Assembly: GCA_965644295.1 (NCBI GenBank)
Contig: CBFFRP010000234.1
Location: 1 to 64,000 of the forward strand
Origin: Paraphysomonas bandaiensis
Lineage: Eukaryota; Chrysophyceae
DNA length: 64,000 nt
Direction of reading: 5' to 3'
The notes under the pieces are model-generated. The model was not told the DNA's origin and searched no databases. It worked only from the letters and a program-made list of their open reading frames with translations. This document shows, piece by piece, positions 1 to 10,518 of the stretch. Made by a program: the position numbers and the translations under genes. Each line of letters begins with the position of its first letter. The stretch's first letter is position 1.

Positions 1-1
1 T

Positions 2-410
2 GTGCAAGCTATCAACGATTTTATTCTCTTTACGGTAGCTGGAGCAGGCAGTCTGTTATCTGGAGTCATATACTCCCAATTCAGCTGGGCGGTTCTCATA
101 TACGTCTCAGCGGTCATGGTGAGCGTCTGATTTAATATCATGGCCTTGGTTTTCCTTATTGTGTCCTGTGTAGATGGCTATCAATTTATTACTCTTCACT
201 GTGGCGTGGAAGATGAAGAGTAAATTTGATTCACCCGAAGGTACACATAAGCCTTACGTAGATGACGAATGCAGTATCGGTGATACTGACAAAGAGTCTG
301 CAGCAGATCAAGGGGCATGCAATAGAAATATATCCGTCGCAAGTATGTCCAGTATCACAAGTGCACAGAACGATGAAAGAGAAAGAGTTCGCTCTATGTC
401 AGTGGCATAG
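2..410 (+). CDS. MFS transporter, C-terminal end (5' partial)
   Basis: Two exons, 2-118 and 174-410, joined by a 55-nt GT-AG intron (119-173) in phase 0; the gene begins before the window. The first exon reads NDFILFTVAGAGSLLSGVIY then FSWAVLIYVSAVM, two hydrophobic helices with the small-residue AGAGSLLSG turn and the late GW/SW typical of the last helices of Major Facilitator Superfamily transporters. The second exon completes a helix (LLLFTVAWKMKS) and ends in a polar, acidic and serine-rich cytosolic tail of about 60 residues. Substrate cannot be judged. Confidence is good for a multipass carrier, moderate for MFS, because only the last ~115 residues are visible. Confidence 0.6.
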
Positions 411-1486
411 TATCACTACTTCTATCTCCGTGCATTTTCATTTTTCAAGCAATAATGTTATTGTTGATGCGCAGACATCACGCTATAACATGACATGAGA
501 TTTTCGTACAGCAAATAGTATTTTCTTTGTTGGAGAAAGCAGTCTCGTTAATACCGACCCAGTAAATAATTTGACACTATCTTTGAATTCAGTTATGGTG
601 TTGTCTATGTAAAAATGATCATGCCTTATAGTGAGATGCAACAATATTAATGCTGTAGTGTATTCCAGCAATGTTGAGTAGTGTACAATTGTGAGATAAG
701 CATTCGATATATGTATAAGGCCGAGAGTGTGAATTTTTGTTGCGGGAAATAAGCTAGTGTGTTAACTGTTAATTAATCTGGGAATTGAGAGCTACCACTG
801 TACTCTAATAATTCCACACATTCTTAGGCGTTGCTGCAAATTGATTAATCAATTGTATTCATTTTCTATGCCGCCTCAACCCTCATCTATACATTATAAA
901 ACTATACAGAACATAATATACCGTTGCTTATTATGATCTTCTGATGCCAAGAACATTGTATATAAATAAATGTACGTCGTTGGAATCTGCAGTGCACCTG
1001 TCGTTATATCTTAACTACATAAGCCAACCGCCCTCCAAACGGAAAATAGACGCATCAAGCGATGGAAGTTGTAAGGTAAAGTTTTCTAATTATTGACGAT
1101 GTTGACAGCTATTCAATGACCATTCTGTCCATATCCACACTTGCACATTCAATATCACTAGACAGAATGTATTAACATGACATAAGAGAGTGGTCACTGA
1201 GGTGTGATCCCCAACACACTGCATATCAAGATATCTAGATATGAATATCCTAGCCGAAAGAAATGTACAGCACTGCGTGTACCGCAGCTGTATACAGAGT
1301 AGTGCAGCAGTACGGTAGTATGGTACGGTGGTACTTCTGTGTATTGTGTATTCTGTGCGTGTTGAAACATGCATGAGCTCTTGCTGCATGTCTGTGCTGA
1401 TAAGTTAGCTAGCTATGACCAACTCACGAACAAACTGCTATTGAACTTATAGAAATGCCTCAATTCGAATTAAAGTTTCAGTAACA
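411..1486. other. intergenic, no gene seen
   Basis: About 1.1 kb of AT-rich sequence between two plus-strand genes. Open frames here are short and resemble nothing I recognise. It should hold the 3' UTR of the MFS gene and the promoter of the next gene; I see no clear promoter motif. Confidence 0.5.
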
Positions 1487-3808
1487 GTGATGGGTCATTT
1501 AAGAGCCATTATATCGTTAACTTCCCTTTTATCTACTCTTGCTTTCACTCCTGTTGTGGTATATGTATCTTTCTTGTCTCCTCTCAGTAGTAGTCCTCCT
1601 AATAGTACCGATATAACTCGACTGAAATCATCTGATGCTGATGACACACCTCTTGTGTCAGTTGACTTACCACAAGTTTTCCCGTACTTCGGGCAATATG
1701 TAGATAAGCTATATGTTAGTCCCAATGGATATGTTCAGATGTCACCAGTAAATAATTGTGGGTGCTGCTATTGCAGCTCATGTCAGAATGGATTCGCGTC
1801 GTATGAAGGGGTAATAGGTGGTTTTTTGACTGATTTGAATCCCTCGCAGAATGGAACGGTATCATTGTATGAGGAGTTGGACGGAATCACCATTGTGTAT
1901 GACGACATTGCTCTTTACGGCGACTCGGACCTTGATTATCTTTGGTCTTTCAGAACGTCATTTTATTCAGACGGAAAAATTGTCATTTCATATGACAATA
2001 TAACTCGTCTCGAAGATTTACCATCCGATTCGTACAAGCCTTGCACTTGGGCAACAGGTTTGTTTTCCCCTAGGAATAATGATACTGCTGTTTTCACAGA
2101 TGATCAGCTAGCGACTGGGCGAGATGTATGGTTCTCAAGTAACAACGGGGTCTTTCCTAGTACCCGCAATGTATCAACCGGTTTACAATTCACCGCCTGT
2201 CCCATGTCAACATCGTGGTGTGGCACCCCTTCAACCATCGACTTGTCCGCTGTCCCGGCCTTATTCAACGCCACAACTCTCTCTACTTCATGCACTGATA
2301 CACTCGAACTCGCCCTATACATATCAAACATCAGTTCACTGACTACTGACGGAAATGGAGAATTCATTGTGTCATCTGGTGAAATTGGAGTGATGCCCTG
2401 CCATTCAGATGATTCATTGTCTCCCTACACCCTTATGTGTGATTTCTCCTCCGTGTCCTCACAATTGTTCGAAGGATCGTGGTATGTGTATCCCGCTTGG
2501 AGAGAGCTCAGTATTAGTGGAAATGGGAATTATACCCTGTTGGGCGAAACCCTACCCATACCTGTCACTGTGCAGTCGTCTGGCGCCTCCACTACCTGTT
2601 CACTCAACTCCGCGGTCGGCAGTTGCGCTGCCTGTGAAATTTGCAACGGAGCCAATATTTCTGATTGCATGATGCTTGTCTGTGACTCAGATTCCGCATC
2701 GTCATCTACGGATGTGCCTTTCCCTTCCAACGTTGAACCGTATGATGCACTATACGTTTCTCCTTCGTGCAATACTTCGTGCATTCATGTGTTCGATTAT
2801 GCAGAGGATAAGAATGGTATTTGCTGCCCCATTGATACCATGGACTGTATGGGTAAGTGTGGGGGGTCCTCTGAAGAGGGTACTAATAGTGATAGCGGAA
2901 ATCTGGTGTGTTGCTCCGAAAACAATCCACCCGATTGCAATGGTGTCTGTGGAGGCAAGGCGAGTTACGACACATGCAACGTGTGTGGTGGGACAGATAA
3001 TGGCAAGGAATGCCCCACTCATGTAGAAATAACCACAGGGCAGAGAGACCCTACGAAGTTGCACACCTACTATCCTGCGTTTGAGAGCTACGATACGATT
3101 TCCTACATCACTGTCGCGAACTCTGGAAATACCAGCATCTCCGTGCGATTTCGACTTGCGTCGTCTGACCAGAGTCTTGACCCCTTCATCACCTTGCCAA
3201 CAGCTGCCTATAACCTATCTGCGGGTACCAATATGACCTTCAACGTCACGTCATCTTTGCAACGGCTGTGGGATGGAGTGGTGTCGTCATGGGATGTGAA
3301 AACTATATCTGTCCAGTAAGTGATCGTAATCTGCTGTCTGTGTTGTTATAACAGAGAACTCGCTGATGATGTGTACAGGTACATTCGCCCTAGTCAGTTT
3401 CAGGATTACATATCGTTTAATATGGATGTTCTGCCTTTACAAACAGATTGTGGAATGGTTACGAGGCGACTAACTTGCATGGGCCTTCCAGGATGCATTC
3501 ATTGCTTGAATTTCAAACAGGATATGCGTGTTCTGCGATTGGAAGATGGGAGTGATAACGATATATATGCGAATCAAATCGGTCTCGAGAAAAGGCAGTT
3601 GTATGCGAACATACTTCCAGAACTAGCGGGAATATTTGACGATGAATCTACTGGAGTGTGTGAGGATGGTTGGAGAAATAGCGACTGTAGCACCTTCCCG
3701 TCAGACTCAGCCGGTAGAATACTAGGATCTCCTTTTGCCGCCTTTTACCACCTTATTTTACCTGTTCTACTGATTGCATATCTTAGCTGCTGTGGTGATG
3801 TTGCGTAG
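1487..3808 (+). CDS. secreted or surface-anchored nidogen-like, Cys-rich protein
   Basis: Two exons, 1487-3315 and 3355-3808, with a 39-nt intron (GTAAGT...ACAG); phase is kept (CA|A = Gln). Product about 760 residues. An N-terminal hydrophobic stretch (SLLSTLAFTPVVVYVSFL) looks like a signal peptide or signal anchor. Residues ~60-250 resemble NIDO/plexin-domain-containing ectodomains: a beta-rich segment with YVDKLYVSPNGYVQMSP, then GFLTDLNPSQ and a late CTWATGLF. Residues ~450-510 carry DCMGKCGG, DCNGVCGG and DTCNVCGG units, Cys-rich repeats common in extracellular proteins of protists and marine bacteria. Many N-x-S/T sites fit secretion. The last ~20 residues are hydrophobic (HLILPVLLIAYLSCC), so a GPI signal or C-terminal anchor is likely. 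Role unknown; adhesion or cell-surface matrix is an inference. Confidence 0.7.
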
Positions 3809-3998
3809 GCCACGCTCATGAATAGTAATAATATAGTATATAAGTGTAGGGTATTGTAAGTTTAATGCTATAACTCTGATAAAGGAAGCACTATATATTG
3901 CAACAGTATTGTTGGAATGAATGCCGTAGTTTTTTATATTGTGAAAATATATATGCAATACTACAACAACAACTACAAGTAGCTGATCTAATATTGGA

Positions 3999-4932
3999 CC
4001 TTGTCAATTTGGTGTAATTTCCTAGTCACCAAAATTGGTGTAAAAACCTAGTCAAGTGGTTGAAAAACCTAGTCCTCTAATCATTTATATTTTCAGATTT
4101 GGGTGACCAGATGTTTATGGTATTCACACCTCATGTTACTGTATGATTAATATCTCCACTGCACGACACACACTTCATGCTCTGATGTTCTGCTGCAGCT
4201 CAACAGTCCACTTCAATGATGCTGTTTTCACGAATATATCAACTGTGTGCCCTGAAAACCTCCTTTTTTCTTCACTGGTCTAAAAACAGGGGGGTTGCAG
4301 TCCGTCATTGAAATTATTTACTAGGGCGCTATCACCTATCACTCAGAGCATATGATGTCCTGAAGATCATAGAGTGAGTTATATCGACAGCTTCATTGAC
4401 CCCACTTCCCCATGACAATCACAAGGGACCCATCGCTACAATATTATAGTTATCATATATTGAAGGTCTCTTTATTTAGCAATAGGCGTTAAAAACTCGT
4501 TCCGATATAGTGGCTAGTTGAATGCTAGATCTACTAGCTAGACCTCTACCCATAACTAATCAGCACAAATTCTACTATCCTACTATTTAGCGCTACAGAA
4601 GCTGCTTGTGCGTCGCCGCAAGCACCAAGGTGCAACCACTTCCGTTCTTTTATAGTAATCAGCTATATAGATAGGCTGGATAAAAGGAGAATATATGTAT
4701 ATAAGAATTAGTTGTTATGTTTGAATGCTTGTTTCGATGCTCTGTAAGGCACTAATAATATGTTGTGTGAGATGGTATCTTAGACAGTCACAGTGTGCAA
4801 TTAATGGATGTAAGAACGACTAGGTTCAATACCAAAATTGACTAGGTTGAGTCACTTATTTCTTCACTAGTAGGCTATTTCACCGATTTTTGTATGACTA
4901 GGTTTGCTAACAAATTGACTAGGTTGATAATA
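3999..4932. mobile_element. MITE-like non-autonomous DNA element, copy 1
   Basis: About 930 bp with imperfect terminal inverted repeats of ~60 bp: the left end (from CCTTGTCAATTTGGTG) is the reverse complement of the right end (CAAATTGACTAGGTT near 4914-4930). Both ends carry several copies of a short box, AACCTAGTCA on the left (around 4018, 4050, 4070) and TGACTAGGTT on the right (around 4827, 4850, 4898, 4916). The interior has no open frame of note. A diverged copy lies at about 59030-59815. No target-site duplication could be fixed, so the ends are approximate. Confidence 0.6.
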
Positions 4933-6049
4933 TTTCCCACATATGTAGCTTGTTTCAGATGATGTGGAGTAAACGGATTGGCGAATAGAAAAATAGTACA
5001 ATTATACAATATGATGGTATTGGCTTTTGAACATTTTGTTGGATTAGATCGTTAATTATAGTAATGTTGTTAGACTAGATATAGTATTATTATACGCAAC
5101 TGTGCGTTGTCGCGTAAAACATATCAACAACATAGTTTTATATTTCCTTCATGTCTACCACTGATCAACTTCCGTGTCTTGAGTCGACATGATACTTAAG
5201 TATCACAGTTATTGCTATATAGTATTTTTGACTATACGTATTACATTTTTTTCACATTATTACGTATTACGTATTCCAACAAATGATCACACAAGACCCA
5301 TACCTGAAGAAGTCCCAGGAAACTTTAGAATCGATTGAGGTTGTAATCAGCAGGATGATCTACAGCAGGGCCAACAGCATGATCAGCTGTATGATTTAGA
5401 GTATGGTCAACAGCATGATGGTCAACAGCATGATCATTTTTTTAACGAATTACATAACAGGCCACTGAAATTCATTTATTTTTACTTTATAAACTTGTTT
5501 ACGTAGTAGCATAGATCGCCTTCATTTCTTTGAGTGGGTGTGTCGTCAGGTGTCAGATTATAAAATATATTACATTAGTTTAATTCCTAATGGGGGATTG
5601 CTTATTGAATATCAGAATTAACTGTTTTCAAACATTAGAGTAGTTAGAATAGTAAGAACTAATGATTGCATTGCTATACTACAGAAGTCTATTCTCCTCT
5701 CGTAATAAGTATTCGGCAACACAAACAGTAGTTTGAAGCAATTAGTAAGTACTGGTTGCAAGTGTGCGTTGTACAGTTAAATGTTGTATAGTGTATCTCG
5801 TTGAAAAATCATTGTCAATAGAAGCAATATTGTGTTTGTTACTTGTTACTACTACAACAGTACAACAGGAACGAAAATGCAATTTATCAAATTATATTAC
5901 TCTCTCTTCAGCTAAGTTTTACTCCTCCTCCACGTGGATATATCTTGCCATCTCTACACCTCTGGTTGTGTCATTTCGAGGGAAACATTGAATATTACTT
6001 TCTATTTTCTATTCTTCTCAGGTTTTCTTCTGTGAATGTACATAGAGAG
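4933..6049. other. intergenic, possible decayed coding remnant
   Basis: AT-rich and without an intact gene. At about 5340-5460 a short frame reads Gln/His/Asp-rich with three GQQHD-type units (GGTCAACAGCATGAT is repeated), preceded upstream of a stop by RPIPEEVPGNFRID. This could be a fossil piece of a transposase or gene, but it is too short to name. Confidence 0.3.
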
Positions 6050-6856
6050 CAGGGATAGGGAACAATATATTGTATTGCAATACATTGTACAATATATTGC
6101 AATATATTGTAAAATATATTGATTGGTGGACTGGTCAAATATTCCATCAATAGTGTTTCTGCTAAAAGAGCTCACAATACTATTGCAATATATTGCAATC
6201 AATATTATGATAGTCATATAAGAGAAGATTCTCAACTGTAGGGTGCAAAATGGATATAAATAACCGAGAAATTGATTACAACATTACAAAGGATAATGAA
6301 GCTGATGTTGACTATGCGACTAAAAATCTTCAGTCAGCTCAAAAAATTAAGAAACGTACAGATCCACGAGTCATTAACGGTTGCCTGGCCTTGGTATGTA
6401 CTTCCAATACATGGGAACGTCTGTTCAGCACAGCTAAACATATTATATCAGTGTTGCGCAAAAGTATCCATCCTACTTAATATGCTGTTGTTTTAGAAAG
6501 CTATTCGACAGTTATGACCGGATACTTGCATATTTCAGTTAATTCTGTGGATGAATATGGTGATGTTGACCTCACCGATGATGGCTCAGAGGATGAGGAC
6601 GAGGTGGATTTTTAGTAGCTATAAGCAGCAGTTGGTTTGGTTGTCATGTGATCTTAATGACTAATACTAAAAATGAAATCTACGGATGTGTTTACCCACT
6701 GATTAGTCAAACTAATATATCGCAATACATTGACAATATATTGCAATATATTGTAATTGTATTGTAGGACCGGTTTAAAAAATCCATCAATACTATTGAT
6801 GGAACGCTATCTAACAATAGTATTGCAATATATTGTTCCCTATCCCTGATAGAGAG
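6042..6856 (+). mobile_element. non-autonomous hAT-family transposon, copy 1, with 8-bp target duplication
   Basis: The element proper is 6050-6848 (799 bp). It starts CAGGGATAGGGAACAATA and ends with the exact reverse complement, TATTGTTCCCTATCCCTG. It is flanked by a perfect 8-bp direct repeat, ATAGAGAG, at 6042-6049 and 6849-6856. An 8-bp duplication and CAGGG termini are hallmarks of hAT transposons. The ends are rich in TATTGCAATA/CAATATATTG palindromes, likely transposase-binding subterminal repeats. Inside is only a fragment of the transposase C-terminus (separate entry), so the element is an internally deleted derivative mobilised in trans. A near-identical copy sits inverted at 54084-54858. 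Confidence 0.92.
6250..6615 (+). pseudogene. hAT transposase C-terminal fragment
   Basis: An open frame of 76 codons (6250-6480) ends in TAA, and the same frame then stays open to a TAG at 6615. The segment around NTWERLFSTAKHIISVLRKS has the ERxFSxA...R pattern of the hAT dimerisation domain at the end of hAT transposases; the part after the stop begins YAVVLES and ends in an acidic tail. The BED zinc finger and the catalytic core are absent. The copy at 54 kb has the same stop, so the break predates the spread of this derivative. Not expected to encode an active enzyme. Confidence 0.75.
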
Positions 6857-7107
6857 GTTGATAGTACGATTACAAACCAGCATATATACATCATATATAA
6901 ACCCGTATTACAATGTTTAAGAGTATACACGAAATAATTATGCTTTATAAGAAAAAAAGTAAATATTAAGTTTACAACTCAACACTACTTTTTCCAAGTA
7001 TGACTGATATCCTCGTCAAAAATAGCACAGCATAACGAAGCCATCCAGCTACGTCAGACTCAACCCACCATTATAATAGAAATACAGATAATACTTAATG
7101 CACAAAT

Positions 7108-7932
7108 TTAAAGTCCCAGTACAGCGGGAAGCTCAGTGATGTCATTCAGGACGAAACACGGTTCCGTTTTACCGTCTTTGGGTGGCTTGTGTAAGAGCGC
7201 AGAGAAAAGCCCCGCATCACGAGCACCAGATGCATCGTTCCCACCACCAGCAACGTGAAGAATTTCCTCAACTTCAAACCCAATATGCTTCGTTGGTTCG
7301 TAGATTGCAGGCTGGGGCTTAAATACGCCCGCTGGGAAGTCAGAGGAAAATATGTGGCTGAACTCCACAGGGGTATGAAATATCGACACTGCTGTTGCCA
7401 GTGTATAATAATCACCATTAGATAGAGCCCCAATAGTATAGTTAGCATCGGCTAATATCTCAAGTGTCTCTTGAGTATTTTCCCATGGAGTAAGTTTCCC
7501 CCAGCACTTGACCAGCGCATCAAACTCATCACGGCTGATGTCTAACCCCATATCCCTTATAATATCCTTTAGAGAATTCGAAATGTGCCAACTAAATGGA
7601 AATGCGCCCGTGACCCCTTCTTCGAAAACAGAATTGGCAGCGGCACCATAAGCATTTTCCCACTTCGTGACGAGAGTGTGCACATCATTAGTGCTCAAAT
7701 ACGGCAATACTTCAGCCACTGAAGCGAACATCGAATCTGAAAGAAAAGACATTATCTCGAGCAGTTCACCAATAAGAACTATACCTTCCCATTGCATGAG
7801 CGCAGCAAAACAATCGAAAGTAACCAACTTTATTTTGCTTGCATTGTATGAGGGGCATGCAGATGAGGACTGAGACGATACTGTCTCTGAGCTGAGCAAC
7901 AACAGGGAAACAATAGATAAAACAGAGAGCAT
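7108..7932 (-). CDS. secreted HAD-superfamily hydrolase (2-haloacid dehalogenase-like)
   Basis: Single exon, 274 residues. The N-terminus (MLSVLSIVSLLLLSSETVSS) is a clear signal peptide. HAD motifs are in order: motif I KLVTFDCFAAL keeps the nucleophilic Asp but has lost the second Asp and the usual GTL; motif II is GALSNGD; the motif III Lys is in GVFKPQPAIY; motif IV is AGGGNDASGARDAG, which fits the S-x-N-x-x-D-x-x-GA form of L-2-haloacid dehalogenases better than the GDSxxxD form of phosphatases. A helical cap lies between motifs I and II. The family hydrolyses C-halogen or phosphate bonds through an aspartyl ester; the substrate here is unknown. It is divergent from the aspartylglucosaminidase gene, starts 427 bp apart. 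Confidence 0.78.
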   Translation of the reverse strand: MLSVLSIVSLLLLSSETVSSQSSSACPSYNASKIKLVTFDCFAALMQWEGIVLIGELLEIMSFLSDSMFASVAEVLPYLSTNDVHTLVTKWENAYGAAANSVFEEGVTGAFPFSWHISNSLKDIIRDMGLDISRDEFDALVKCWGKLTPWENTQETLEILADANYTIGALSNGDYYTLATAVSIFHTPVEFSHIFSSDFPAGVFKPQPAIYEPTKHIGFEVEEILHVAGGGNDASGARDAGLFSALLHKPPKDGKTEPCFVLNDITELPAVLGL

Positions 7933-8359
7933 ATTACGCGTAAAATATAGTTGAGAGTAGTAACGTTAGATATTTGGCGGGTGGGGCAATGACAAAGAGA
8001 TAGATAGATAGATGATGGCAACAAGTTTATGTTGCTGCTCACGCTTGCTGCCATACCAGTATTGGCATACACTGTCCGCAGAGTACAGCATGTTGGAATT
8101 CTCTGGATACTGTGTATAGACCAGCATACGTCCTGACGTTTTATACATACTCTGTAGGAATTTCTAGTACAGTACTCGGTATAGATACTGCTGTATGTGC
8201 TGATCGGATCCTACTGTGATAACTTTTATCTATATATCCGGATATTCTATTACGATTTCCGTGATTTTTACGCACTTTCTGTAAATAATATTAACATTTC
8301 TCTCCTGTGATGCTTGTTTTCTGCAGTATCTACTCCACACTCCTCTACATCACGCCCAG
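7933..8359. promoter_or_regulatory. putative divergent promoter region
   Basis: This 427-bp gap separates the start codons of the minus-strand HAD gene and the plus-strand aspartylglucosaminidase, so both promoters must lie here. Both encode secretory-pathway hydrolases, so shared control is possible. No defined element was recognised. Confidence 0.4.
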
Positions 8360-9557
8360 ATGTATCCAGCCATACTAGCTATTGGAATTATTCCTGTGCT
8401 CATACTATACATTCCCCTAACTCAGTTTATTGCTTGTAACAGAACACCTATAGAGAGAGTAATGAGCCATATCACTCTGTTCCATCGCCGTTCAATAGCT
8501 CTGTTACTTTGTATAGCTGCGACATGTGAGTGTAAGATAGTAGTCAACACATGGGCCGGGCCGTTCACAGTGGCGACAGAAGCTGCATACGATGCTCTAA
8601 GTAACGGGGCAGATTGCCTGACTGCTGTTGAAATTGGATGCACTGCATGTGAAGTAAATCAGTGTGATGGAAGTGTAGGATACGGCAATCACCCTGACAC
8701 GCATGCAGGGGTTACGTTAGATGCTATGATCATGGATGGACAGAGTGTGAGTATAACTATGTCGAATGGATTGTATGCTCATAGTTAATATATTTTAGAT
8801 GGATGTCGGATCAGTAGCGTTCTTGTCAGGATACAGAAATGCAGCCAGCATTGCCCGTGCAGTGATGGAGTATACTACCCATACACTTTTAGTGGGTTCT
8901 GGCGCAGAAGAATTTGCACATATGATTGGAGCTCAAGCGCAAAACACAGCGACAAGTGAATCGTTGCAAGAGTTTGCGCAGTGGCGAGAAAGTGGATGCC
9001 AACCTAATTTTTATCAGAATCTTGAGGGATGTGAAGACAGCTGCGGGCCCTACCCTCACCCTTCATCTTCATTGCTGTTGGAACGGGAACACAAAACAAG
9101 GGTACACATTCCATGGGCCACCAACGATAATCATGACACCATTGGGATGGTGGCTATTGATGAGTTCGGACATATGTCCTGTGGAACAACAACCAATGGT
9201 GCCAACCACAAAGTTCGAGGTCGTGTGGGTGACTCCCCTATTGCAGGATCTGGATGCTATGTGAATGGCTCAGTAGGTGGATGCGCTGCCACCGGTGATG
9301 GGGACGTGATGATGCGTTTCTCTCCGACGTTTGCAGGTGTTATGTATATGGAAATGGGAGATGACCCCACAACTGCGGCAGTCAGGTCCCTACAACCTAT
9401 CGTTTCAGCTTTCCCGACTTTTTCAGGAGCTGTTGTATGTGTTTCTAATAACGAATCATTTGGAGCTGCAACTTATAATATGACGTTTCAAATATCTGTC
9501 ATGGCAGACGGAATGGATTCAGTGCAACAAATTGACATAGTACCCATGACTGCATGA
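8360..9557 (+). CDS. AGA: N4-(beta-N-acetylglucosaminyl)-L-asparaginase (aspartylglucosaminidase)
   Basis: Two exons, 8360-8746 and 8799-9557, with a 52-nt GTGAGT intron in phase 0, joining MIMDGQS to MDVGSVAFL as in animal enzymes (MIMDG...MDVG). This Ntn hydrolase cleaves the GlcNAc-Asn bond of glycoasparagines in lysosomes. Seen: NTWAGPF near the mature N-terminus, the CEVNQCDGSVGYG segment, HTLLVGSGAEEFA, and HDTIGMVAID, whose Thr becomes the catalytic N-terminal nucleophile after autocleavage at Asp-Thr; then GRVGDSPIAGSGCYV and the glycine-rich GGCAATGDGD. Length ~381 residues from 8360. A later start at 8462 (MSHITLFHRRSIALLLCIAA) gives a cleaner signal peptide and may be the true one. 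A likely AATAAA poly(A) signal is near 9789. Confidence 0.93.
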
Positions 9558-10518
9558 ATTGTTGCCTGATGAAATAGTATATAATATTATGTGATGTGTG
9601 ATGTATATTTACTGCTCTGTGTTCTGTACAACTGAGTTTTTCTTTTTTCGAAGTTGGATATTGTTTTGAACAATAGGCAGAGTGGTGATGTTCTTAAACA
9701 GCTCAGTAATTGGTGACACTATAATTTATAATTTAGTATAACATTTTTCTACTCGCAACTTGCATTACGTGGTACTGTTCGTCAGCAATAAATCCATTGT
9801 ATTCTGTATCTGTACAAAGTGACAATCTTGGACTGTTCGAATTTGACATTTATTTTGGGTTCACACAGCTATTCAAATGAATATAATGTAGTAAATATTA
9901 TACGATCAAGATAACAATATCCTTTATGGTCATCTCATAAACGATCAATGGGTCTAATGACAAACATAATTCCTATCAGTTATGATAAGGTGTTCTTATA
10001 TGGGCACTATGTATACGGTATACCATTACTTTCAGTTTCTAATCAATATTAGTTCTAACTACTAACTACGATGTACATATTGTATATCGTATATCGTACA
10101 GTATTTTGTATTTCGCATTGTAAGTTTAAGTAGTACCATTCACTTTTGAATCTTAAAGTGCAAATCTTTACATGGACATTTAAGAACGCACTTCTAGTTG
10201 CGCTGTAACTGTAGTTAAATAAATTGCATACACCATCTCAGTGAACGGAGTACAGTCTCATCATATCTTGATGCACAGTCTGTAGGCTCAAACTGTCAGA
10301 ACTTAAGAAACCCTTGGATAACTGGAAGTGAATGACAGGACAATTGCAATAGGAATACAACGAAATAGAACAGTATATTATTAACCTCGAATTCAGGTAT
10401 AGGCCTGCCAGAAACTATGACTTATTCTCGCAAAGGAAGACCGCAAAAACACAATAAAATACTCATGACAAATCTCTCCTTACCACACGAAAGTCTCCAG
10501 CAGTTGCAGCACGGTGAA
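9558..10518. other. convergent intergenic region
   Basis: Gap between the 3' ends of two converging genes. It is AT-rich, with a poly(A)-like AATAAA near 9789; no gene or repeat recognised. Confidence 0.5.
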
